DNA from: QHBQ01 sp038230695
Lineage (GTDB): Bacteria > Chloroflexota > Chloroflexia > QHBQ01
Reading direction: 5' to 3'
Assembly (NCBI GenBank): GCA_038230695.1
Contig: JBBRMT010000283.1
Location: 1-5,369, forward strand
Length of the DNA: 5,369 nucleotides
A model generated the notes under the pieces. That model was not told the DNA's origin. It did no database searches and was given only the letters and a program-made list of their open reading frames with translations. This document shows, piece after piece, positions 1 through 4,371 of the stretch. Each line of letters begins with the position of its first letter. Position 1 is the stretch's first letter. The translations under genes and the position numbers were made by a program.

Positions 1-490
1 CCACTGCGGCCTGTCCACTGCGTATCTCAGCACGCATCGCTTGGGATTGGATAAGTATCTCATTTGTTTCCCGCTGTACCTCTTGCAAGCCAGCTAGAGC
101 TTCACGTGCTTCGGCATCACTCAACCCATCGCTCATGACATCATCAGGCATAACCAAGCCCAACAAAGTCATCACTTCGTGGCGGAACTCTTCGTCAGCC
201 ATATTATCCTGAATTGAAGCGATCAGCTCTGTTTTAGCTACTTCTCCCTGATTCTTGCCTTCAAACGATTTTGTGATAAAAGCTAGTAGCTTATTTATTA
301 CGAACTGCTTACTTACATCGCTAGCAAAGGTGGCAAGGAGGCCACCAGCAAACACCGGACCGAGTGCAAGCGCAGCCAATGCGGCTGGCACAGCGAACCT
401 GCCATGCTGACGCATTGCCTTCCAGGTATTGGCGAAGCCCATCTCGATGGCTTCAGTCATCTTATCAGTTAGGCTGTTTTGCTGCACCAT
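1..490 (-). CDS. N-terminal part of an unrecognised protein with a hydrophobic segment and a likely coiled coil (runs off left edge)
   Basis: The minus strand is open from the ATG at 490 to the window edge: 163 residues with no stop. An in-frame TAA lies 12 nt upstream of this ATG, so the start cannot move further out; a purine-rich AAGAGAG precedes it as a plausible ribosome site. Residues 1-31 are polar with an amphipathic look. Residues 32-57 are hydrophobic and rich in Ala, Leu and Gly, long enough to cross a membrane. Residues 60-120 look helical. Residues 127-160 (containing LQEVQRETNEILIQSQ) have heptad-like spacing suggesting a coiled coil. There is no typical signal peptide. I do not recognise the family. 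A short membrane-active or helical N-terminal domain followed by a coiled coil is seen ahead of large NTPase or repeat domains in signalling and defence proteins, but the part that would show this is outside the window. The DNA is AT-richer than the neighbours, which may indicate separate origin. Confidence 0.8.
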   Translation of the reverse strand, partial: MVQQNSLTDKMTEAIEMGFANTWKAMRQHGRFAVPAALAALALGPVFAGGLLATFASDVSKQFVINKLLAFITKSFEGKNQGEVAKTELIASIQDNMADEEFRHEVMTLLGLVMPDDVMSDGLSDAEAREALAGLQEVQRETNEILIQSQAMRAEIRSGQAAV

Positions 491-578
491 ACCGCTCTCT
501 TACTGTCAATGTCACACTTGGACAAACGAGGGCAAAAGAAAATCAGTTTTTAAACCTATCAACTTTATTTCTGGTGTA

Positions 579-607
579 ATTATACATTGAAACATCTGGA
601 TCAGCAA
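579..607 (-). promoter_or_regulatory. Sigma-70-type promoter for the left minus-strand gene
   Basis: Read on the minus strand, TTGCTG (602-607) is followed after exactly 17 nt by TATAAT (579-584), a perfect -10 hexamer. The predicted transcript would start near 572, giving a leader of about 80 nt before the ATG at 490. The -35 matches the consensus only in its first three bases. Confidence 0.6.
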
Positions 608-650
608 TTAGCGGCTATTCATAGTAAGTGGTTGATTTCGGCTGAGAATA

Positions 651-850
651 GCTCTTGCCGCCGCCGCGCCGCCCTCCACTACCCTCTTGCTTCCGCCGCT
701 CACGCCTATCCCCCCGCGCACTTCTTGCCTCTCCCTCTCACCCGTCTTGGTGCCTCGCGTCTCGGCGACCTGCACCCCTAACACCGCCCCTTACCCCGCT
801 TTCCGCGCTATCCTGCCTTAGCTTTTTATCCCACCTTCACTCTCGACCAA
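651..850 (+). repeat. C-rich, G-poor intergenic tract with repeated CTCTTGC motifs
   Basis: By hand count, 661-840 has 91 C and 27 G in 180 bases. A 25 nt stretch at 652-676 beginning CTCTTGCCGCCGCCGCGCC matches 2984-3008 at 23 of 25 positions, and CCCTCTTGC recurs at 682-690. The tract ends just before the promoter of the 900-1319 gene. It belongs to the same class of spacer as 1321-1440 and 2898-3137. C-rich, G-poor RNA is the known preference of Rho termination factor, but no plus-strand gene ends upstream of this copy inside the window, so that role is only a possibility. Confidence 0.55.
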
Positions 851-864
851 TGAGGTGCTATAAT
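836..864 (+). promoter_or_regulatory. Extended -10 promoter for the 900-1319 gene
   Basis: TATAAT at 859-864 is a perfect -10 and is preceded by TGC, making the extended form TGnTATAAT. TTCACT at 836-841 lies 17 nt upstream as a partial -35 (4 of 6 matches). Transcription should start near 871, leaving a leader of about 29 nt that contains the ribosome site. Confidence 0.75.
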
Positions 865-880
865 ACCGTTAGCTCAACTT

Positions 881-890
881 GAGGGAGGGG
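881..890 (+). promoter_or_regulatory. Ribosome binding site deciding the start at 900
   Basis: GAGGGAGGGG lies 9 nt before the ATG at 900. An in-frame TTG at 879 overlaps the upstream side of this site and could not use it, so ATG 900 is the preferred start. Confidence 0.7.
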
Positions 891-899
891 CAGAAGCCG

Positions 900-1319
900 A
901 TGAGCCGGAGTTGGAAGGTGCGCCAGAGTGCGCCCCATCAGGTTATCGCGGGTATCAAGGCGGGCGCGAACCTCTGGTGCGACAATGCTGCCCTTGCGCT
1001 GCTGCGCCAACACTTCAGCGGTAGGCGGCGCGGTGCCGCCCAGAGCATCTATCTGGCACTGACGGAGCTGGCCGCTGACCAGCTTACCCCTGCCATGCTG
1101 CTTGCCAGCCCCGAGAAGATTGGCCGCCGCTCAGGGGTCGAGCTGCCCGGCGTTTCTCAGTACCTCGCCGCTTTCGTGAGACTAGGGCTGCTGACGGTCG
1201 AGCAGGCGGCATCTGGCAAGGTGATTTACGTCCTGCTCAACCCGGCCAGCGGCCAACCGCGTGAGTACCCTGAAGCCGAACCTGACGACCTTGCCACTGA
1301 AGTCGCCCCAATGCGATAA
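900..1319 (+). CDS. Winged-helix DNA-binding protein
   Basis: The 139-residue product looks like a small cytoplasmic DNA-binding protein. Residues 1-47 are basic and hold a conserved-looking segment around IKAGANLWCDNAAL. Residues 48-113 fit a winged helix: a first helix (SIYLALTELAAD), a helix-turn-helix at about 71-97 (PEKIGRRSGVELPGVSQYLA followed by LGLL), then a short beta wing with KVIYVLL. The pattern 'stage or species of rule, then L..LGLL' resembles the HTH_36 and MarR-like domains found in plasmid or phage replication and regulatory proteins. Residues 114-139 form an acidic, probably disordered tail. There is no ligand or catalytic domain. The gene stands alone with its own promoter and a strong ribosome site. 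It could be a transcription regulator or a replication/partition accessory protein; the sequence does not decide. Confidence 0.8.
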   Translation: MSRSWKVRQSAPHQVIAGIKAGANLWCDNAALALLRQHFSGRRRGAAQSIYLALTELAADQLTPAMLLASPEKIGRRSGVELPGVSQYLAAFVRLGLLTVEQAASGKVIYVLLNPASGQPREYPEAEPDDLATEVAPMR

Positions 1320-1320
1320 G

Positions 1321-1440
1321 TAGCCTCCACCTCTGCCAACTACGATATACCACCCCACCTGCTACGCCCTGGTCTGCGCCGCCATCCGCGCCGCCCTCCC
1401 ACCCCCGGCTAGCGCACCCCTGGCTTTTCACCGACGTTCC
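1321..1440 (+). repeat. C-rich, G-poor tract between two plus-strand genes
   Basis: By hand count this 120 nt stretch has 60 C and 21 G. It starts directly after the stop of the winged-helix gene and ends at the promoter of the next one. GCACCCCTGGCT at 1414-1425 recurs in the third tract near 3009. On the minus strand, 1391-1408 reads as closely spaced G runs (5, 3 and 3, then 2). Its place downstream of a gene and its composition would suit a Rho-dependent terminator; no hairpin with a T run is present. Confidence 0.5.
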
Positions 1441-1454
1441 CGCTCTGATACAAT
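1427..1454 (+). promoter_or_regulatory. Extended -10 promoter for the 1471-1782 gene
   Basis: TACAAT (1449-1454) is preceded by TGA, giving the extended form TGnTACAAT. TTCACC (1427-1432) is 16 nt upstream as a weak -35. The predicted transcript start, about 1461, leaves a leader of only about 10 nt. Confidence 0.6.
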
Positions 1455-1470
1455 TAGGGTGGCCGCGAAG

Positions 1471-1782
1471 ATGTCGCATAGTCGGAAGTGGGAGCATATG
1501 GTGCAGGCACAGCTGGTGAGAAGGCGAAACGAGGACCGGGACAGGTGGGCCACTCGCCTGGGGTTGGCCCTCTCCCAGCCGCCCAACACCGACGCTGCGG
1601 CCTTGCTTCGCCAGATGGCAGGCCAGTATACCCGCGTGTGGGGTAGCGCCAGTAATGCTGGTTATGAGCTATACAGCTTCTACCGCTGGCTGGGGCATCA
1701 TGCCTGCGACCCCGCCTGGCCCGCGCTGGTACTCACCCTGGTGCGGGAGTGGGGCGCGAACGCCGACCAGTTATCCCCCTAA
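1471..1782 (+). CDS. Small unknown protein, Trp-rich
   Basis: The 103-residue product is not one I recognise. The N-terminal third is strongly basic and helical (QLVRRRNEDRDRWATRLG), the middle has small and aromatic residues (GYELYSFYRWLGHHACD), and the last 25 residues form a helix with VLTLVREW. It carries five Trp. No signal peptide or clear membrane span is visible, and no catalytic motif stands out. I chose ATG 1471 because AGGGTGG at 1456-1462 lies 8 nt before it and the promoter predicts transcription starting near 1461. A GTG at 1459 would lie at or just before the transcript start; an ATG at 1498 is a shorter alternative. The gene has its own promoter, 151 nt after the winged-helix gene, and its stop codon is the first base of an interspersed repeat. 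Confidence 0.6.
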   Translation: MSHSRKWEHMVQAQLVRRRNEDRDRWATRLGLALSQPPNTDAAALLRQMAGQYTRVWGSASNAGYELYSFYRWLGHHACDPAWPALVLTLVREWGANADQLSP

Positions 1783-1903
1783 CGCTAACAACAACAACAA
1801 CCTTCTGGTGGAATTGCCCGGAGCGGTGGAGACCCGGCAAGAATGGCTGCCTAACCAATGTATCTACTCTAAGCAAGCTCATCTCCGCTTTTCGCTGAGA
1901 TGG
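1780..1903 (+). repeat. Interspersed repeat, copy 1
   Basis: This stretch aligns with 4159-4288 in the same orientation. Both begin TAACGCTAAC. They share a 26 nt exact block (1789-1814 with 4174-4199) made of four CAA units followed by CCTTCTGGTGGAAT, then GCCCGGAGCGGTGGA (1816-1830), then GTATCTACTCT (1859-1869) and CTCATC (1878-1883) with diverged sequence between. Copy 2 has a 6 nt insertion before the CAA run and a 1 nt insertion later, so reading frames are not kept and coding is unlikely. GGTGGA occurs twice about 20 nt apart in each copy. Copy 1 starts exactly on the TAA stop of the preceding gene. Confidence 0.85.
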
Positions 1904-1912
1904 ACTAGATCT

Positions 1913-1941
1913 TTGACTACTTTCACTATCCGAGGTAATAT
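1913..1941 (+). promoter_or_regulatory. Promoter for the SDR gene
   Basis: TTGACT (1913-1918) matches the -35 consensus at 5 of 6 positions, and TAATAT (1936-1941) follows after 17 nt. Transcription would begin near 1948, giving a leader of about 47 nt to the ATG at 1995. It lies just after copy 1 of the repeat, so the repeat is upstream of the transcribed region. Confidence 0.65.
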
Positions 1942-1994
1942 GGAGAGAACAAGTTAATCTAACCACAAGTAACTAACCAAAGGTTGAAACTCAG

Positions 1995-2897
1995 ATGATC
2001 GACCCCCAACTATCAGGAAAAGTTGTCCTCATTACTGGCGCAAATCATGGCATTGGTGCTGCCACCGCTAAAGCTTTTGCCGCGCAGGGCGCAAAGGTCT
2101 TTGTCACCTTCCTGCGCGTTTATGACCGGCCCATTGGTTGCGAGATAGCAGATCCCACTGTGCCTGGCGAGGCCATGTATCAACGCGCCAGGGCTGACGA
2201 TGCTGAGGCAGTGGTTGCTTCTATAGAGGCGGCGGGTGGGCAGGCCGCCGCCTGGGAATGCGACCTCAGCGACCTCACCAATATTGTGTCCCTATTTGAT
2301 GCCGTAGAGCAGCAATTGGGTCCCGTCGAAGTGCTGGTCAACAACGCTACTGCCTGGCAAGCCGACACCCTCTTGCCCACAAGCGCCGGGCCGGTGGGTG
2401 GTCATTGGGGCAGTACCACCCCGACCCTTACCCCAGCCAGTCATGACTTGCACTTTGCCGTCAATAGCCGCGCCGTTGCCCTGCTCATGACCGAGTTCTG
2501 CCGTCGTCATGTGGCACGCGGGGCGAGCTGGGGCCGCATCATCAGCCTGACCACCGGCGCACCTCTCGGCTTCCCTGGCGAGGTCTCTTATGGAGCCAGC
2601 AAGAGCGCCCTGGAGCATTATAGCTATACTGCTGCCGCCGAGTTCGCCCGCTTCGGCATCAATGTCAACATCGTTGCCCCTGGCGCAACTCAGACGGGTT
2701 GGATTACGCCGGAAATGGAAGCGGAGATTGTCACTCATACCCCGTTGGGTGGTATCGGCCAGCCAGAGGATATTGCCGATGCAATTATTTTCCTTGCCTC
2801 AGCGCAAGCACGCTGGATTACCGGCCAGCTAATTCACGTCAACGGCGGTGCTATCTTCCATTTAGAACTAGTTCCCTTTATCACCGCGCCGAGATAG
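1995..2897 (+). CDS. Classical-type short-chain dehydrogenase/reductase (SDR), NAD(P)-dependent oxidoreductase
   Basis: The 300-residue product is a cytoplasmic Rossmann-fold oxidoreductase of the SDR family. Visible landmarks: cofactor motif TGANHGIG (14-21), acidic CDLSD around Asp90 for the adenine ring, NNA (116-118), structural Asn157, the active-site pair Tyr199 and Lys203 in YGASK, and PG (229-230) followed by TGW. The end, WITGQLIHVNGGA (274-286), is typical of FabG-like members. The substrate cannot be read from sequence. It is longer than the usual ~250 residues because of a segment at about 42-68 and a second at about 122-150, and it has a 14-residue C-terminal extension after the usual end. 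The first insertion also occurs in a Bacillus group of FabG-like SDRs that I recall having a similar LTSG active-site segment. Here that segment reads SLTTG, so Thr186 or Thr187 replaces the usual catalytic Ser. AAAGG at 1979-1983 is a weak ribosome site 11 nt before ATG. It has its own promoter. Confidence 0.95.
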   Translation: MIDPQLSGKVVLITGANHGIGAATAKAFAAQGAKVFVTFLRVYDRPIGCEIADPTVPGEAMYQRARADDAEAVVASIEAAGGQAAAWECDLSDLTNIVSLFDAVEQQLGPVEVLVNNATAWQADTLLPTSAGPVGGHWGSTTPTLTPASHDLHFAVNSRAVALLMTEFCRRHVARGASWGRIISLTTGAPLGFPGEVSYGASKSALEHYSYTAAAEFARFGINVNIVAPGATQTGWITPEMEAEIVTHTPLGGIGQPEDIADAIIFLASAQARWITGQLIHVNGGAIFHLELVPFITAPR

Positions 2898-3137
2898 CGT
2901 CCGCCTGCGGTTGCCCGCTTGCTGCAGCTTGCCTGGCTGCTGCACTTGGCTATCGCCAGCCCTCGCCCCATCCTCCGTACACCCTCTTGCCACCGCCGCG
3001 CCGCACTCGCACCCCTGGCTATCGTAAACTCTCGCTGCGCCCTCCGCTCCCCTCTTGCCGTCGCCAGTCCGCCCCTGCTCCACATCTACGCCTTCGCTCA
3101 CCCGCGCCCAGTGCCTGGCCTGATAAAGCATCCTTCC
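2898..3137 (+). repeat. C-rich intergenic tract with an imperfect ~69 bp tandem repeat
   Basis: No gene is supported between 2898 and 3275. By hand count, 2941-3120 has 91 C and 34 G in 180 bases. Within it 2946-3014 and 3015-3083 align as two diverged units: TGGCTATCG at 2947-2955 and 3016-3024, CCTCCG, and CCCTCTTGCC at 2982-2991 and 3050-3059, roughly two thirds identity with one gap. The unit also shares CTCTTGCCNCCGCCGCGCC with the tract at 652. Several 80 to 170 codon frames cross this tract on both strands, but they are Pro/Arg/Ser/Ala-rich composition artefacts. As the 3' flank of the SDR gene it could act as a Rho-dependent termination zone. Confidence 0.6.
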
Positions 3138-3138
3138 C

Positions 3139-3186
3139 TCTCGCCAGCACCCCTTCGGGGGCAGAGGTCGGCAGGCGAGACCGACC
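3139..3186 (+). other. Possible folded RNA element with crossing stems
   Basis: TCTCGCC (3139-3145) pairs perfectly with GGCGAGA (3174-3180). Inside is CCCC-TTCG-GGGG (3150-3161), a stable UUCG tetraloop hairpin. GGTCGG (3166-3171) pairs with CCGACC (3181-3186), which crosses the first stem, so the two must be alternative folds or a pseudoknot. No T run follows, so it is not an ordinary intrinsic terminator. It lies upstream of the next promoter, so it would be transcribed only by readthrough from the SDR gene or from an unseen start. Confidence 0.35.
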
Positions 3187-3237
3187 GTTTGCCCTAGCTG
3201 TAGACGACCAGCGCCTATAAGCATGATGACAATCGGC

Positions 3238-3267
3238 TTGACAATATCCGAACCTATGTGCTAAGAT
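3238..3267 (+). promoter_or_regulatory. Strong promoter for the 3276-3629 regulator, predicting a leaderless mRNA
   Basis: TTGACA (3238-3243) is a perfect -35. TAAGAT (3262-3267) follows after 18 nt and is preceded by TGC, an extended -10. The start point would fall at about 3273-3275, on the GTG at 3273 or just before the ATG at 3276, leaving essentially no leader. Confidence 0.75.
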
Positions 3268-3275
3268 ACTGAGTG

Positions 3276-3629
3276 ATGAGCGAGCTAACCGAGCAGCAGG
3301 GAGCATTGATGGGGCGAATGGTGCCTGGCATCTGGCACAAGGCAAGCGAACTGGTAGGTGACGGTAACACCTACGCCAGAGTAGCGCGCACCCTCAGCCA
3401 GCTGGTCGAGGCCGGGCTAGTCGAGCGCGAGCTGATTGCTGGGAGTGCGCGCCGCTACGAATATCGCCTTACCAGCGTGGGGCTACGGCGGCGGGGGGCA
3501 GCGGTTGCACCTTCACCCGCGCATGGTCTTCGCCCGTCATGGGTGGAGGAGCGGTTGGCTGATTGGAAGCGGCTGGGGCGCGAAGTGAGTAGGTGGCTCA
3601 AGCAGTGGCTTCGGGAGTTTATCCCTTGA
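3276..3629 (+). CDS. PadR/MarR-like winged-helix transcriptional regulator
   Basis: The 117-residue product is a small cytoplasmic DNA-binding protein. Residues 1-28 form a helix (ELTEQQGALMGRM) and linker. Residues 31-45 (NTYARVARTLSQLVEAGLVE) contain the recognition helix followed by the typical 'L.EAGLVER' turn. Residues 50-70 (RELIAGSARRYEYRLTSVGL) form the beta wing ending in 'Y.LT..G', a hallmark of PadR and related repressors. Residues 88-117 make an amphipathic helix rich in Trp, Arg and Leu (WVEERLADWKRLGREVSRWL), likely for dimerisation. A GTG at 3273 immediately precedes ATG 3276; I prefer ATG. There is no ribosome site and the promoter nearly touches the start codon. It stands alone, so its target is unknown; the adjacent SDR gene and itself are the natural candidates. 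Confidence 0.8.
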   Translation: MSELTEQQGALMGRMVPGIWHKASELVGDGNTYARVARTLSQLVEAGLVERELIAGSARRYEYRLTSVGLRRRGAAVAPSPAHGLRPSWVEERLADWKRLGREVSRWLKQWLREFIP

Positions 3630-3697
3630 TCTGGTAGCAGCATTTTTTCGTAGCACTCGACGATAGCCTCAGCAACGCAACCTTATTGCCATTGCGA

Positions 3698-3742
3698 TGG
3701 TATATATTATGGTGGAGGCAATATTGGGTGCGATTTGGGAGG
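3698..3742 (+). promoter_or_regulatory. Extended -10 element and ribosome site for the 3750-4070 gene
   Basis: TGGTATATA at 3698-3706 resembles the extended -10 elements of the neighbouring genes, without a recognisable -35 at the right distance. GGGAGG (3737-3742) lies 7 nt before the GTG at 3750 and selects that start over an in-frame TTG at 3735 that overlaps it. Confidence 0.5.
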
Positions 3743-3749
3743 CAACCAG

Positions 3750-4070
3750 GTGCGCGATATCGTACTGAGCAAGAGACTGGGTGATGGCAGGCTGGTTGAG
3801 GTCGAGGTGCAGGAATACGCCATCGGGCGCTACCGGCTGCTCGTCTATGTGGCTGGTAAGTGGGTAGATGGGCCAGCGGAGCCGCTGCCGCTGCCCATGC
3901 CCAGGGCTGGTCTCACCCACTACCTGGGTGGTAAGGGGGGTGGGCCAATAGTTGCCCTAACCGCTGCTGAGGCCAGCATGGTCAGCGCCGCATTGTCAGG
4001 TCAGCGGATGGCTAGCGAAACCAGGGTTATGCCAGCCAGGCCGCAGCACTCGTTCCACTCGTCAATGTAA
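3750..4070 (+). CDS. Small unknown protein, beta-rich N-terminus
   Basis: The 106-residue product starts at GTG. Residues 1-40 alternate in a way that predicts several beta strands (LVEVEVQEYAIGRYRLLVYV, then GKWVDGP). Residues 44-52 are Pro/Leu-rich, 59-66 Gly-rich, and 67-83 (IVALTAAEASMVSAALSGQ) read as a strand and helix. The last 20 residues look unstructured. I see no catalytic motif, signal peptide or membrane span and do not recognise a family. The strong GGGAGG ribosome site supports it as real. It is 120 nt downstream of the winged-helix regulator and convergent with the minus-strand gene at 4372. Co-transcription with the regulator is possible but the gene also has its own -10-like element. 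Confidence 0.6.
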   Translation: MRDIVLSKRLGDGRLVEVEVQEYAIGRYRLLVYVAGKWVDGPAEPLPLPMPRAGLTHYLGGKGGGPIVALTAAEASMVSAALSGQRMASETRVMPARPQHSFHSSM

Positions 4071-4371
4071 CCGCCCGCACTCCAATATTCCTACGAGGGT
4101 GCATCGCGCATCATGCTGCGCCGCAGGGGCGCGTGGTCAGGTCAGCAACAAATGGGTTTAACGCTAACACTCACAACAACAACAACCTTCTGGTGGAATG
4201 CGCCCGGAGCGGTGGATAACTGGCAATACCGTCTGCAATGCCACAGTATCTACTCTGCGCCGCCTCATCCTCGCATTTCAACGCAAGGTCTCGCCCGCTG
4301 CTCTCGCCCGACCAACCCGCACGTTTCGCTTTCGCTGGGTGCTAGGCTGGGCCGATTGCTCGCTACTATTC
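4071..4371. other. Convergent intergenic region holding repeat copy 2
   Basis: The 301 nt between the convergent genes contains repeat copy 2 at 4159-4288 and a pyrimidine-leaning tail. TCAGGTCAGC occurs at 4138-4147 and also at 3997-4006 within the preceding gene. A short perfect stem, CTAGCC (4372-4377) with GGCTAG (4381-4386), sits on the stop codon end of the minus-strand gene; without a T run it is weak as a terminator. A plus-strand open frame of 143 codons (4113-4544) crosses the repeat and then lies antisense to the next gene; I do not call it a gene. Confidence 0.6.
4159..4288 (+). repeat. Interspersed repeat, copy 2
   Basis: Same element as 1780-1903 and in the same orientation, 2.38 kb away. 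It keeps TAACGCTAAC (4159-4168), the 26 nt exact block with four CAA units (4174-4199), the GGAGCGGTGGA block (to 4216), GTATCTACTCT (4246-4256) and CTCATC (4264-4269). Unlike copy 1 it does not start on a stop codon; the upstream gene ends 88 nt earlier. The central 4217-4245 section is the most diverged. Confidence 0.85.

Larger units (their letters stand above)
491..899. other. Divergent intergenic region, no gene supported
   Basis: This 409 nt gap separates the divergent genes at 490 and 900. The left part (491-640) is AT-rich and holds the minus-strand promoter. The right part becomes strongly C-rich on the plus strand and ends in the plus-strand promoter at 836-864. Open frames of 64 to 75 codons exist here, but they are Pro/Ser/Leu-rich translations of the C-rich tract without matching ribosome sites, so I do not call them genes. 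Confidence 0.7.

Noticed and set aside
587..882. Two overlapping plus-strand open frames of 64 and 75 codons
   Set aside because: Their products are Pro/Ser/Leu/Arg-rich translations of the C-rich tract, with no ribosome site, and they overlap each other and the promoter of the real gene.
1237..1497. Minus-strand frame of 86 codons over the gene end and second C-rich tract
   Set aside because: It is Gly/Arg-rich, antisense to a supported gene and to its neighbour's promoter, with no ribosome site.
1780..1903. Integron attC site after a small gene
   Set aside because: The TAAC motif next to a stop codon is suggestive, but no matching GTTRRRY partner with a symmetrical imperfect stem is found, and no integrase is present.
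2699..3345. Several 80 to 173 codon frames on both strands across the SDR end and the C-rich tract
   Set aside because: They overlap each other in many frames, are rich in Pro, Arg, Ala and Ser, and lack ribosome sites; composition explains the absence of stops.
3630..3650. Intrinsic terminator after the winged-helix gene
   Set aside because: There is a run of six T at 3643-3648, but the only stem before it is about 3 bp (CTG-GTAG-CAG), too weak to call.
3669..3920. Minus-strand frame of 83 codons
   Set aside because: It is antisense to the 3750-4070 gene, which has the better ribosome site; I saw no signal for the minus frame.
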